Positions 34,700 to 47,965 are shown, numbered from the stretch's first letter. The stretch: 64,000 bases of DNA from Priapulus caudatus (GCF_000485595.1 NW_014577680.1:33437-97436); one strand, 5' to 3'. Notes: generated by a model not told the origin, from the letters alone. Program-made: numbers and translations.

Positions 34700-36205
34700 T
34701 AATATATAAATCATTTGAAGCTAAGTCACACCATGTTCGTCCCTGGTTCCATCGTTCCTGGTCCCATGCTTCACACTTCTGCACGTGAGATCGCTTTGGA
34801 TACAGCTGTTCTATTATATTTACCATTCGAGATTTCACACGAGATTTCACGCGAGATCGGCCCGGACCTCGTCAACTAACTGCCTTTTGCCAAAAAACGA
34901 TAGTTTTAACTGTTAAAAGTTAAAATTAAAAAGATTTTTTTTATAAAATTAAAAAAATTAAAAAAAGGTTATTTATAAATTGGCACGACTGTCGTGACGT
35001 GACGTCACGGAAATGGTAGAGCGGTACGTTGGCATGTCATACCTACCGTATGTATAATTATCTACTTTGTATCACCGTTGTACATATACGAACTTGGAGT
35101 TCGCTCGAATGCTGCGATCAGGTAGCATGTGATTTTTACATATGTGTAGTCTTGCGGATGAGGCAGACTTGAACAATATATTACAACATTCAACCTTTAA
35201 TGACTTTTGATATTTTCTGATGAGCCCACCCCAGGTCAATTTTGTATCCATCTTCGTGGTGTAACCCTTCCCCTCACGACGAAGGCCCTTTCTTTCTGGG
35301 GGTCTACTAAAGGCCGCCCGCATCAGAAGTGTCAGCCGTTTATCTTCCTCCTGGCAGTTGGCAGGGGTCCCCCCGTGCTGGTGCCAGGGTTGGGCTCCTG
35401 AAAAGAAAATGGCGAAGTAGTCTAGTGGCAAACGCCCAAGTAGTCTACAGTGCTCCAGATAATTTTTGGCGTTGATGAGTATTTACTCATCATTTTTTTA
35501 TGTATGAGTATCGGCAAGATCCCTATGAGTACTCCTTGTTGGCAGTACTCATCATATTTTCTTAGTATGAGTATCGACCAGAATAGTTTTCAACAACTAG
35601 CGAGATTATAGGTGAAACTATATCTTCCACTGACGAAACATTCCTTGGTCTTGTAGGATTCATATATTTTAAAATGCTCTGACACTGTTCGGCAGCGCGA
35701 CATGTAGACTTCATGTTTGTTTCTGCAGACGACGGCAACGTGCGTTTTTATTACCGCGTTTTTATTGGCTAATCAAATATAATGGACCAATAGTCAACAA
35801 GCTTAGATCACACACGTTCGACTTTCCTTATTTGGAATTAATTCCGGGAAGGCCGGAGTATAGACTGCGTTCCAGTCGCAACACCAATTCTAACTTCAGA
35901 GCTTTGTAAAATAAACTACACACAGGAACCAGTCACGATAGATAGTAGATAGACTGGTTCACGTACTGACACACAGCAGCCATAGCGAACTTAATGAGTG
36001 CGGCACCGCGACCAAGCTACCAGTCTATTAGCGAGAGAGTCGAGCCGATACGGGAGTAGATGGAAGGTTAGCGTACTGATACGATCTGTTTGTTTTCTCA
36101 TGTACGTATTTATTAAAACACAAGCGTATCTATACGCATACCTTTGAAAATTACATGCGTATTTGTATGAAATTCATGCGTATTCACGCAAATACGCAAG
36201 CTATC
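34700..36205. other. Non-coding stretch, nothing clearly recognised
   Basis: Contains an AT-rich patch, TGAGTATxxACTCAT words repeated at 35475-35575, and short frames without recognisable domains. One minus-strand frame at 35431-35072 has a weak CC...H...H pattern only. Confidence 0.4.
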
Positions 36206-36214
36206 TGGTGCACT

Positions 36215-36745
36215 GAGTCTAGTGGTAAATGGTCAGACAGTCCAGTGGTAAATCACCAAGTAGTCTACTGGTTAATGTTTAGTCAGTCTAGTGGTAAATG
36301 ACCAAGTACTCTAGTGGTAAATGGTCAGTCAGTCTAGTGGTAAACGACCAAGTTGTCTAGTGGTATATGGTCAGTGGGTCCATTGGTAAACGACCAAGTT
36401 GTCTAGTGGTATATGGTCAGTCGGTCCAGTGGTAAACGACCAAGTTGTCTAGTCCGTCTAGTGGTAAATGACCAAGTACTCTAGTGTTAAATGGTCAGTC
36501 AGTCTAGTGGTAAATCACCAATTATTACCACATCATCCTCTTCCTCCTCATTTAGATCTTCCTACCATGCAGGGGACTCGGGAGGGGACTCGGCAGTGGA
36601 CTTGGCAGGGGACAGGAGGACGTTGGTCTCCTGAAAAGAAAATGACCAAGTCGTCTAGTGGTGAATGGTCAGTCAGTCTAGTGGTAAATGACCAAGTACT
36701 CTAGTGGTAAATGTACAGTCAGTCTAGTGGTAAATCACCAATTGT
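36215..36745. repeat. Minisatellite of AGTCTAGTGGTAAATGGTC units
   Basis: Half-units of about 22 bp, alternating GGTCAGTCAGTCTAGTGGTAAA and GACCAAGTxxTCTAGTGGTAAA, run from 36215 to 36510 and again 36640-36745. The interval carries an acidic-coding segment with a donor-like site that is repeated at 36745-36795. An isolated unit sits at 35415-35450. Confidence 0.85.
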
Positions 36746-37105
36746 TACCTCTTCATCCTCCTCTTCCTCCTCCTCCTCGTTTAGATCTTCCTCTAAATAA
36801 TATGCGCGGCGGCGACGGCAATGCTGCCGGTAGTGGCGGCGAGCCCGCGGGAGGCAGGACGACGGCTTGCTGAAAATAATGCGCATTAGGCCTATGCTGT
36901 ATATGCTTAAAGCTGCTATCCGTCCAGAATTGCAAAATTTCTCGCATTTCCTTACCCACACGTGCAATTTACGAACTTATATTATAAACCCTATTTCGAA
37001 ATAACATAGAATCGCTTTTTCTTATAATTTTAATTATAGAATGCATAATTGTCTCGTGACGCGGGAGTGAAAAAAGGACCTATAATTGTAGACCCTAATG
37101 GTCCC
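36745..37105 (-). repeat. Dispersed exon-like repeat, copy 3, fused to an acidic exon end
   Basis: Same 150-bp block as at 7355 and 8045. Here the minus-strand reading runs on into LEEDLNEEEEEEEDEE and a GTAACA donor-like site. A variant of the acidic end also occurs at 36520-36560 with its own GTAATA. The block is therefore joined to different 3' sequence in each copy. Confidence 0.5.
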
Positions 37106-37109
37106 TACG

Positions 37110-38630
37110 GCACGCTATGTTGAAATGACCCTGAAATACTTCAAAGTTGATTGTAAACAGTCTCAGAAAACTGTGAAAAGAAATAGCAACAGTCAAGATC
37201 AGAGTTCTCTTGTTCACAACAATCTAATCAACAGTTCCCATGTTCCCTGAAGGTTAATGCTCCTGTTCCCCTGTTCCCTAAAATCCATGGGAGGGGCTCA
37301 ACAATTGCAGCTTCTACTGCATCTGCACCTCTGCTTTTGTCATTGCCCTGTTTAAATACTTTGTAATTTGTTTGTGATAGGATTATTCTGCACCACGTGC
37401 GCATGCATGACGGCTTGAAGCCTGAAGCTATGGCTCTGTTCCACAGACTTAATAACCATTTAAATGGACTTTTCTGAAGTAGCCCAAGATATCTTTTCTT
37501 TTTCACTTTGTCGTCTTCTTCACCAGATTTTCCGAGTGTACGACACATATTCTTATTTAACTCTCAAACAATGATGAAAAGGATGAAATTACACAAAAAT
37601 ATATTGATATAATATTGGATACTGACTACTAAAACCTGTATTTTTCATGATAAACATGGAAGAAATACCACCTGTCTCCCAATTGTGTATAAAAATAAAA
37701 CACATTTACACGTGGCGATGGTCCTCGTTTTTTATGTTTCAATGAGTCACGATGCTAGCATCTTACAAGACCACGTATTGTTGTGATCATGCCATTTTTT
37801 CATCATAGTTACTGCATTATACACGATTACTAATATTTATCCGGATGGCTTGCAGTTTTACACAATAAACCTGAGCAAACCTGTGCTACAAGACTGATCT
37901 GTGAGAAAGTAAATTTAAATTTATAAACAAATGACCAATTACGCTGTTTGAAAGAACATTAAATAATGAGGTACATATGTCGTTTCTTACCCTCGTGGGC
38001 GAAAAGGGCGAGATGTGTTTGTCAGTTAGTCTGGGTGCAAGCTTATATGGTGTACGGTTTGTCAATTTAGTCCAACCATGTCAGTTTACAATATATTTAC
38101 ACATTTGTAATGGGTTAATTACCTGCGTGTAGTTCAAGTTCTTTTTCACAACGTGTTGTGAGTTTCTGACATCGCATGCCTGACCATAACATCTTCGCTG
38201 TAATTTGTTGACGGGTTGTCAATAAACGTAGCATTTCTTGCATCTCCATGGACATGTTTTCTGCAGAGGGTACAGACCATGCCACCAGCCAGGCATAGTA
38301 GCCATGGGTATTTTTTTTACACCAACCCAGATCAAAGCCACCTTGTCTGTGCTTTTCTAAAAATAGTAAAAGCAGTCTGGTTAATTGAAATTTTCTCTAT
38401 TGAAAGTAATATTCATTCTTGAGACTAATCAAAATGTTAAATCATCTGAAAATTAATAAATGAAAATGTTTTCTAATGAAAAATATGCAAAGATATTCCT
38501 GAAACATATCACAATGAAATAGAATAAATAAATATAATCTTTTTAACATGGTAAGCCTAATGCTAACCTAAAAATATATTGACATATATTATATATAATA
38601 TACATATATTGAAGCAGATTTATGATTTAT
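37110..38630. other. Stretch without recognised genes
   Basis: Short frames on both strands (for example minus 37548-37228) show no motif I recognise. A block near 37710-37765 matches 8240-8310. Confidence 0.4.
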
Positions 38631-38940
38631 GGCAATATTTGGATCTATTTCTGAATCTGATTCCTCTCTAGAAGGAGATACACACTTTTGATCAGAATTA
38701 TCTCCAATTTCACCTGCAGCATAAGCAGTAAGGTGTTAGTTCTTCATCAGCCTTTACAACTGCGATGCTGTCTGTGGTTAAGATGTCCGTACAATTTAAA
38801 ATGGACTATAAAGGTATCTACCCAGCAGCTGACTAATCAAATGCTCCTGTTCATTCTTCATGCAATAGATAGCAATGCCTGCCATAATTACGCATAATAT
38901 TGTAGATACTATAAATAATGGTGTAGAGTATATAGTAGAT
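38630..38940 (-). pseudogene. Third, diverged fragment of the duplicated block
   Basis: Closely parallels 41390-41700 and 45186-45496 (ATTTCTGAATCTGATTCCTC, AAGGAGATACACACTTTTGATC, CAGCAGCTGACT) with scattered substitutions. It ends where the satellite begins. It corresponds to the start of the zinc-finger gene at 41507. Confidence 0.75.
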
Positions 38941-39868
38941 AAGTCCATCGCTGTATCTCCAGCACACTGTAGAATCTATGTAGTGGTGCGCTGCGGCAAA
39001 TACAAGTAGATAAGTCCACCGCTGTGTCCCCAGCACACTGTAGAATCTATGTAGTGGCGCACTGGGGCAAATACAAGTAGATAAGTCCACCGCTGTGTCC
39101 CCAGCACACTATAGAATCTATGTGGTGGCGCACTGGGTCAAATACAAGTAGATAAGTCACTACATAGTCTCAAAGGGTGCATCGACAAAGATGGATTCAG
39201 AAGTCTTCGATTAGTCATCATAAGGAGAGCGAGGATGTATCATCGCCTGTAACAGAAGTGGCAAGTAGTGTTGAGAACACGACAAATTTGTCAGAATGAT
39301 TCCAATCCTGTGGAGACAGGTAGCTGTGCAAAGTGATAGGTCTTCCTCTTCAACAGATGGCGACATAGCATTACAGAAACGCTGTTTGAGTGAGGATGAC
39401 TTTGTCCTCATGCACAGCAAGCACTGGCCTCGTGGAAAAAGGTGGTAAGAGAAAAGCATTGCAGCGAAAAGCAGTTGGCAGAAAGCAGAAGGCATTGAAG
39501 TCGCATGCCGGAGCAAATACACTGTCTCGCATGGAGAATACGAGAAATACACTGTCTCGCATGAATAATACGAGTGGATAGTCCACCACTGTCCTCCCCA
39601 GCACGCTGTAGAATCTATGTTGTCGCGTGCCGGGGCAAATAAACTGTCTTGCATGGAGAATACGAGAAATACACTGTCTCGCATGAATAATACGAGTAGA
39701 TAGTCCACCACTGTTGTCCCCAGCACGCTGTTGAATGTATGTTGTTGCGTGCCAGGGCAAATTCACTGCCTCGCATGGAGAATACGATAAATACACTGTC
39801 TCGTATGAATAATAACAGTATAGATAGTCCACCACTGTCGTCCCCAGCACGCTGTTGAATCTATGTTG
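38941..39868. repeat. Satellite with TACACTGTCTCGCATG units, array 1
   Basis: Units of roughly 60 bp (38941-39160: GATAAGTCCACCGCTGTGTC type) change to about 125-bp units from 39500 on. Each holds the word ACACTGTCTCGCATG twice, AATACGAGTAGATAGTCCACCACTGT and CCCCAGCACGCTGT. A unique interval with a short frame lies at 39180-39510. The same family forms 43263-43666 and, diverged, 53130-55560. Confidence 0.8.
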
Positions 39869-39987
39869 AAAATCTACCTAATTTGCATAATTTTTAAAAA
39901 ATATCAAAAACCCCACTCGTATTATTCATGCGATAGTGTATTTATCGTATTCTCCATGCGAGACAGTGAATTTGCCCCGACACGCGA
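39869..39987 (-). repeat. 119-bp segment inverted relative to 43667-43785
   Basis: The reverse complement of this interval is base-for-base 43667-43785. The flanks on both sides (CTATGTTG and GCCAATTTCAC) are in the same direction in the two copies. This is a clean inversion at the satellite/unique-sequence junction. Confidence 0.95.
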
Positions 39988-39997
39988 GCCAATTTCA

Positions 39998-41507
39998 CTA
40001 TGAATTTACTACTATGTCTACCTGATTCCTATATTTCAAGAGACATTTAACTGCATCATGCATATTCTCTGTGAGTAGATCTGGTGCCTTACTCCCCCTC
40101 TTGCCTCGAATCTCATTGCGATGCAATGATTTGCATAGTTTTTGTTCTAACGAGGAGAGGGCATTGATGAATGATGTCCGCATCTTTCGGACTCATCATT
40201 CTTCATGTTTTCTCAGTTCTTTAGTTTGATCCTGGAAGCTTCCCGACTTCTTCTCCTATTAAAAAGTTAGTTTAGTTTTCACTTTGCTAGTTCGTACCAA
40301 CTGGAGACGTGCCTTCATTTATCTTGTCCTGGATATCTGCCACTTCTTGTTGCAAATAGGCTTGCAGTAACACAACGTCTTCCACGAGTGGCATCAGCTA
40401 GTGGCATCCCGTAGGGTCTTTAGTGCTTGTGAAGATACTTTATCATTCCATTCCATTTCACATAATTTGCAAAACTTATCCAAATTATTAATTATGGATT
40501 CGTTTTCCTCTATAAGACTATGTGCACTAAGGACTTTTGCACATTTCTTCAAAGCAGCATCAAGCTTGAGTGCTAATGACGGTATATTGTACAGATCATG
40601 CTCTTTGTCATATCTTGCAACCATTTTGACAGCAGACACGACGTTTGGAAATTGTGTACGCATAATTGCATCACTCAATGTCTCAATACCTGTATCCAGT
40701 TCTCTCAATTTTATCACAAGTCGTGCCAGCTCTCATCTTCTGACTAATAAAATGTCTGTTGTGCTGTTCTTTTCACAATTTTCCCAGCCTTTCCCCATAT
40801 TTCAGAATTAAACGGTCATTTCTCACGGCAAGTGATATCCTATCATCACTTATCCTCTTTAGAATGTCTGCTAGTGCTTCATGTTTCCCTGCCTCAGAAG
40901 GAAGCAATAATGCACCTCTTGCTTTTATATTTTTGTCCTTTGATCCATTTGATTTGTTGTTGAAGCTACATTTTTTCTGATACTTCCAAAGGTCTGACCT
41001 GACAAAAAATCCAAGGCAATGTTCGCAGCATGAATAATCGGTGTTGGTCACCCCGTCACATGAACGATAACGTTTTTCGGAATTAATTGGCCTTTTTTCT
41101 CTTCCAATACTTTGAGGTTGTGTGAAAATGTGTAATCATGTGAAATATAAATGAATTGTGTGTCCCTTGTTTGACAGTTTCTCCATCAAATGTTTTCTTT
41201 CAGTTAAATTTAGTGGATAGCTCGGATAATTTGCAACATCACTTTCTTCCTTGTGTTTCAGTTCAAAGTGGCGTGCAAGTTTTGCATATGCCTTCTCGCA
41301 GTATATACAAATATTTCTTTTATCCCACTTCCTTTTGTTCTTGGTGTTGCTTGAAACTTGGAGTGTCACAGCAGATTTCTGATTTAGGTCAATATTTGGA
41401 ACTATTTCTGAATCTGATTCCTCTCTATAAGGAGATACACACTTTTGATCACAATTGTCTCCAATTTCGCCCGCAGCATAAGCAGTAAGGTGTGAGTTCC
41501 TCATCAA
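39998..41507 (-). pseudogene. Zinc-finger gene of a family with recombinase-like C-terminus, copy 1
   Basis: Minus-strand frames read in series. 41507-41136 has an acidic start and RNICIYCEKAYAKLARHFEL (C2H2-like). 41051-40773 has CCEHCLGFFV then a KYGERL motif. 40717-40394 has YNIPSLALKLDAALKKCA and EMEWNDKVSSQAL, then after a stop LMPLVEDVVLLQAYLQQE. 40183-39998 has IRGKRGSKAPDLLTENM. I recall this order from long uncharacterised fish and invertebrate proteins whose C-termini resemble tyrosine recombinases (a GKRGRxVPxLLT block precedes the catalytic part). The catalytic Arg-His-Arg-Tyr part itself is absent, cut off by the satellite junction near 39987. Several stops and shifts make it inactive. 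Recombinase affinity is recollection, not shown here. Confidence 0.4.
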
Positions 41508-41699
41508 CCCTTACAACAGCGATGCTGTCTGTGGTTAAGATGTCTGTACAATTTAAAATGGACTATAAGGGTATCTACCCAGCAGCTGACTGTAATCAAC
41601 TGCTCCTGTTTATTCTTCATGCAATAGATAGCAATGCCAGTCATAATTACGCATAATATTGTAGATATTATAAATAATGGAGTAGGGTATATAGTAATA

Positions 41700-42465
41700 C
41701 AGCCTGTAATAGCTATAGCAGATGTGTTTGATGCATGTGCTACTTGTCACCGGTACACAACACTAGCACACACTTGACATAGAGAGAAATTGCAGGATTA
41801 CTAAACACAATCGCAAGTCTGGATGGTGGTGATACTTCCTGTGTGGACCGATTTTACGCGGAGCTCATATTAAGTATAGTATTCTTGGCAATGGCACTTT
41901 TCCCCAGATACCTGGCGCCAGTAGTTTTCTGCCTTGTTTGTGTATGTCTCCGAGCTCAGATCGTTCTAACCAGCCGTCCGATATTGCATCTACCTTATAA
42001 CTAATCATGGTGACATAGTCTAATACAAGCACATACAGGTTGAACAACAAACGCAGGTATAATGTTGTCTGTATTTTCTTTAATCCCTGATATATAATAA
42101 ACTGGCTAAATGAACACAAATGAAAGGAATACAGGGACGTATAACATACCAGAGCAACTGCTTTCATGGCATATCTGGATTATTCTCAATGCCAACATCT
42201 GGGACCTCGTCCATCAGCAATGATATTGCCCCTGGCAAACTCCAGCCATAATAGATGGGGGTTTTGCCGTCTGGCAATTGCAAAAACTTCCTGGCCATTG
42301 GCTATGGTGCTTCGACCTCATTTGCATGAAATCTACCGTTTCGATAATGCCACTGAGTCTCAAATGCTTTTCGCGCAGCAATGTTGCCCGCATCCTGACG
42401 AGTGCCGGGTAAGCCGGTGATTAGCACCATCAGTCCCCATGGTTTGCATTGGTGCTGTGCGTCGG
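41700..42465. other. Duplicated sequence without recognised gene
   Basis: Short frames on both strands, identical in the second copy, with no motif I recognise. Confidence 0.4.
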
Positions 42466-42469
42466 ATCC

Positions 42470-42640
42470 GACATGAACCAAAAATCCGATCCGACAACAC
42501 ATTTTTTTTCAAAATCAGAATCAGAATCTGATAGCTATTTTGAATCTGATCCGAATCCGAATTATATGGCAATTTTTGAATCCGAATCCGAATCCGATGT
42601 GTGTCGCTAAATCCGATCCGAAATCCGACCCGAATCGGGA
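42470..42640. repeat. Degenerate GATCCGAATCCGAA hexamer-type repeat
   Basis: Words ATCCGA and AATCCGAATCCG recur many times. It is repeated at 46265-46440 in the duplicate, and a third array at 47385-47525 includes an inverted part (TCGGATTCGGATCGG). Confidence 0.75.
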
Positions 42641-42894
42641 ACATAGAAATTCCAAATAGTGTGACAGTATCGTGTAAAATTCGTGTTATAATTTGTTTCA
42701 ACATCAAACTTTGGGTTGTTGAGATCAAGGGATGGGATGAAGGGGGACTGTAGACGTAAGCAAAGTTAGAGAACGGGATGATCGAGAATCTGGAACGATA
42801 ATCCATCGTCCAACGCACAATCGTATAACGCACAACGTCAGATTGCCAACATTGGTCCAACGGCTTTTCGCTGAGCATGCCTAATCTATCTGGT

Positions 42895-43252
<358 letters not shown>

Positions 43253-43262
43253 NNNNNNNNNN
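43253..43262. other. Assembly gap (10 unknown bases)
   Basis: Ten N between the CA microsatellite and a truncated satellite unit. Confidence 1.
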
Positions 43263-43666
43263 CACTGTTGTCCCCAGCACGCTGTTGAATGTATGTTGTT
43301 GCGTGCCGGGGCAAATTCACTGTCTCGCATGGAGAATACGATAAATACACTGTCTCGCATGAATAATACGAGTAGATAGTCCACCACTGTTGTCCCCAGC
43401 ACGCTGTTGAATGTATGTTGTTGCGTGCCGGGGCAAATTCACTGTCTCGCATGGAGAATACGATAAATACACTGTCTCGCATGAATAATACGAGTAGATA
43501 GTCCACCACTGTCGTCCCCAGCACGCTGTTGAATCTATGTTGTTGCGTGCCGGGGCAAATTCACTGTCTCGCATGGAGAATACGATAAATACACTGTCTC
43601 GTATGAATAATAACAGTATAGATAGTCCACCACTGTCGTCCCCAGCACGCTGTTGAATCTATGTTG
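43263..43666. repeat. Satellite array 2 (same family as 38941-39868)
   Basis: Three to four units of about 122 bp with TGTCTCGCATGGAGAATACG and CCACCACTGTTGTCCCCAGC, highly homogeneous. Confidence 0.9.
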
Positions 43667-43785
43667 TCGCGTGTCGGGGCAAATTCACTGTCTCGCATGG
43701 AGAATACGATAAATACACTATCGCATGAATAATACGAGTGGGGTTTTTGATATTTTTTAAAAATTATGCAAATTAGGTAGATTTT
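43667..43785 (+). repeat. 119-bp segment in opposite orientation to 39869-39987
   Basis: See 39869-39987. In this orientation it continues the satellite (TCGCGTGTCGGGG...), so this is probably the ancestral arrangement. Confidence 0.95.
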
Positions 43786-46731
43786 GCCAATTTCACTATG
43801 AATTTACTACTATGTCTACCTGATTCCTATATTTCAAGAGACATTTAACTGCATCATGCATATTCTCTGAGTAGATCTGGTGCCTTACTCCCCCTCTTGC
43901 CTCGAATCTCATTGCGATGCAATGATTTGCATAGTTTTTGTTCTAACGAGGAGAGGGCATTGATGAATGATGTCCGCATCTTTCGGACTCATCATTCTTC
44001 ATGTTTTCTCAGTTCTTTAGTTTGATCCTGGAAGCTTCCCGACTTCTTCTCCTATTAAAAAGTTAGTTTAGTTTTCACTTTGCTAGTTCGTACCAACTGG
44101 AGACGTGCCTTCATTTATCTTGTCCTGGATATCTGCCACTTCTTGTTGCAAATAGGCTTGCAGTAACACAACGTCTTCCACGAGTGGCATCAGCTAGTGG
44201 CATCCCGTAGGGTCTTTAGTGCTTGTGAAGATACTTTATCATTCCATTCCATTTCACATAATTTGCAAAACTTATCCAAATTATTAATTATGGATTCGTT
44301 TTCCTCTATAAGACTATGTGCACTAAGGACTTTTGCACATTTCTTCAAAGCAGCATCAAGCTTGAGTGCTAATGACGGTATATTGTACAGATCATGCTCT
44401 TTGTCATATCTTGCAACCATTTTGACAGCAGACACGACGTTTGGAAATTGTGTACGCATAATTGCATCACTCAATGTCTCAATACCTGTATCCAGTTCTC
44501 TCAATTTTATCACAAGTCGTGCCAGCTCTCATCTTCTGACTAATAAAATGTCTGTTGTGCTGTTCTTTTCACAATTTTCCCAGCCTTTCCCCATATTTCA
44601 GAATTAAACGGTCATTTCTCACGGCAAGTGATATCCTATCATCACTTATCCTCTTTAGAATGTCTGCTAGTGCTTCATGTTTCCCTGCCTCAGAAGGAAG
44701 CAATAATGCACCTCTTGCTTTTATATTTTTGTCCTTTGATCCATTTGATTTGTTGTTGAAGCTACATTTTTTCTGATACTTCCAAAGGTCTGACCTGACA
44801 AAAAATCCAAGGCAATGTTCGCAGCATGAATAATCGGTGTTGGTCACCCCGTCACATGAACGATAACGTTTTTCGGAATTAATTGGCCTTTTTTCTCTTC
44901 CAATACTTTGAGGTTGTGTGAAAATGTGTAATCATGTGAAATATAAATGAATTGTGTGTCCCTTGTTTGACAGTTTCTCCATCAAATGTTTTCTTTCAGT
45001 TAAATTTAGTGGATAGCTCGGATAATTTGCAACATCACTTTCTTCCTTGTGTTTCAGTTCAAAGTGGCGTGCAAGTTTTGCATATGCCTTCTCGCAGTAT
45101 ATACAAATATTTCTTTTATCCCACTTCCTTTTGTTCTTGGTGTTGCTTGAAACTTGGAGTGTCACAGCAGATTTCTGATTTAGGTCAATATTTGGAACTA
45201 TTTCTGAATCTGATTCCTCTCTATAAGGAGATACACACTTTTGATCACAATTGTCTCCAATTTCGCCCGCAGCATAAGCAGTAAGGTGTGAGTTCCTCAT
45301 CAACCCTTACAACAGCGATGCTGTCTGTGGTTAAGATGTCTGTACAATTTAAAATGGACTATAAGGGTATCTACCCAGCAGCTGACTGTAATCAACTGCT
45401 CCTGTTTATTCTTCATGCAATAGATAGCAATGCCAGTCATAATTACGCATAATATTGTAGATATTATAAATAATGGAGTAGGGTATATAGTAATACAGCC
45501 TGTAATAGCTATAGCAGATGTGTTTGATGCATGTGCTACTTGTCACCGGTACACAACACTAGCACACACTTGACATAGAGAGAAATTGCAGGATTACTAA
45601 ACACAATCGCAAGTCTGGATGGTGGTGATACTTCCTGTGTGGACCGATTTTACGCGGAGCTCATATTAAGTATAGTATTCTTGGCAATGGCACTTTTCCC
45701 CAGATACCTGGCGCCAGTAGTTTTCTGCCTTGTTTGTGTATGTCTCCGAGCTCAGATCGTTCTAACCAGCCGTCCGATATTGCATCTACCTTATAACTAA
45801 TCATGGTGACATAGTCTAATACAAGCACATACAGGTTGAACAACAAACGCAGGTATAATGTTGTCTGTATTTTCTTTAATCCCTGATATATAATAAACTG
45901 GCTAAATGAACACAAATGAAAGGAATACAGGGACGTATAACATACCAGAGCAACTGCTTTCATGGCATATCTGGATTATTCTCAATGCCAACATCTGGGA
46001 CCTCGTCCATCAGCAATGATATTGCCCCTGGCAAACTCCAGCCATAATAGATGGGGGTTTTGCCGTCTGGCAATTGCAAAAACTTCCTGGCCATTGGCTA
46101 TGGTGCTTCGACCTCATTTGCATGAAATCTACCGTTTCGATAATGCCACTGAGTCTCAAATGCTTTTCGCGCAGCAATGTTGCCCGCATCCTGACGAGTG
46201 CCGGGTAAGCCGGTGATTAGCACCATCAGTCCCCATGGTTTGCATTGGTGCTGTGCGTCGGATCCGACATGAACCAAAAATCCGATCCGACAACACATTT
46301 TTTTTCAAAATCAGAATCAGAATCTGATAGCTATTTTGAATCTGATCCGAATCCGAATTATATGGCAATTTTTGAATCCGAATCCGAATCCGATGTGTGT
46401 CGCTAAATCCGATCCGAAATCCGACCCGAATCGGGAACATAGAAATTCCAAATAGTGTGACAGTATCGTGTAAAATTCGTGTTATAATTTGTTTCAACAT
46501 CAAACTTTGGGTTGTTGAGATCAAGGGATGGGATGAAGGGGGACTGTAGACGTAAGCAAAGTTAGAGAACGGGATGATCGAGAATCTGGAACGATAATCC
46601 ATCGTCCAACGCACAATCGTATAACGCACAACGTCAGATTGCCAACATTGGTCCAACGGCTTTTCGCTGAGCATGCCTAATCTATCTGGTTCTCTCTCTC
46701 TGTCACACACACAACACAAACACGCACACCT
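43786..46731. repeat. Near-identical duplication, copy 2
   Basis: Offset 3796 bases from copy 1 over most of its length. After 46731 the microsatellite differs. Confidence 0.9.
43794..45303 (-). pseudogene. Zinc-finger gene of a family with recombinase-like C-terminus, copy 2
   Basis: The decoded peptides are identical to copy 1, with the same stops (45303-44932, 44847-44569, 44513-44190). Shared lesions show the gene was already broken before the duplication or that both are one locus assembled twice. Confidence 0.45.
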
Positions 46732-46769
46732 CTCTCTCTCTCTGTCACACACACAACACAAACACGCAC

Positions 46770-46805
<36 letters not shown>

Positions 46806-47380
46806 CTCTCTCACACACGCGTGCACACAACAAACACGCACACATCTATCTCTCTCACACGCACATACACACGTGCACAACTCTATCTCTCTCTCTGTGT
46901 CACACACACAACACAAACACGCACACCTCTCTCTCTCTCTCTCAACACACAGCGAGAGCACCAGACACACACACACACACACACAGCCGCAGCCCGCACG
47001 CTGTCTCTCTCTTAGACTCACTACAGCACTCCCTCTCAGGTTCTCTCTCTACACACACGCAGCGCGGACCACTCTCTCGCACACATACACAGGCAGCGCA
47101 GCCACCACACACGCGGCGCGCACCAGCTCTCTCTGGTCGGTGGTGCGTGACACATACACACCCTCTCTCGGTTCTCATCTCTCTCTCTCTCGTCACACGC
47201 TCTTCTCTTCTCCTCCTCTCATCTCTCATCTCCTGCTCCAGTCCTGCCTCTCTCTCTTCTCTCATCTCTCTCTCTTCCCCTTCTCGTCTCTTCATCGTTT
47301 CTCTCTCTTCTCGTCTCGTCTCTCGTCATCTCTCTCTCTCTCTCTGTCACACACACAACACAAACACGCACACCTCTCGA
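46690..47380. repeat. Composite (CT)n/(CA)n microsatellite
   Basis: CTCTCT and CACACA runs are interspersed with the unit TGTCACACACACAACACAAA, which recurs five times. Leads into the third GATCCGAATCC array. Confidence 0.9.
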
Positions 47381-47614
47381 TCCCGGCGATCCGAATCCGA
47401 CAGCATTTTTAAAAATCCAACTCCGAATCCGAATCCGACGACAATTTTGAATCCGAATCCAATTCTTTAACTATGGTAAATCGGATTCGGATCGGATCGG
47501 ATTTGGATTATCGGATCCGACGCGCAGTCACTAGTTCGCATATGCCTATTCCCTGACCTGAATATACATCGCAGTCATGTAAATATCCTTCATTAGAACA
47601 CCTTCCCCACATTT

Positions 47615-47965
47615 TTATCCCCCATTTCTTGGGCTTTTTGGGTAGATATTGATGAACGATCGATCGACCCTTGAAACCAAACACTTGAGCCCACCCCCTG
47701 TCTTCCTCAATTTGTTCTTCTTGAGAGCACTTTCCTTCTTAGCCGCACTACACATGTTCTTCCACTTATACTTAACGTCATCCGGCGATAGCTCGCACAC
47801 TCATAGACTACTAAGTTGTACTGCAATTTCTAGCCATATCTTATTTTTTGTTTTGTTGGTGATGTCATTTGTGAGTTTTGAAGACAGAACACCCTTATTT
47901 ACTTCGTACAGCTCCACAAGATGTGCCTTTTCTGCATGCGAAATGTTCGGCGAACGTTTTTTCAT
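47615..47965 (-). pseudogene. Myb/SANT-like DNA-binding domain protein, in-frame stop
   Basis: From Met at 47965 the frame reads KKRSPNISHAEKAHLVELY, then NKTKNKIWLEIAVQLSSL, a TGA, and in the same frame CELSPDDVKYKWKNMCSAAKKE and RKTGGG. The layout (Glu-Lys-x-x-Leu helix, W-x-x-I-A helix, V-K-x-K-W-K helix, then TGGG) is that of the Myb/SANT-like domain found in Harbinger-type transposon proteins and their host descendants. One nonsense change is the only lesion seen. No nuclease partner was found nearby. Confidence 0.6.

Noticed and set aside
33665-34850. Ser/Arg/Val repeat frames on the minus strand
   Set aside because: Minisatellite read in three frames; unit length is not consistently a multiple of three and no domain is present.
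37228-37548. 106-residue minus-strand frame
   Set aside because: Protein-like in part but no recognisable motif, paralogue or splice support in the window.
39211-39850. Minus-strand frames with repeated TVVDY and SYSPCETV peptides
   Set aside because: Satellite array translations that vary with unit indels.
46673-47470. 265-residue plus-strand frame and overlapping Arg/Glu-rich frames
   Set aside because: They are CT/CA microsatellite translations in every frame.
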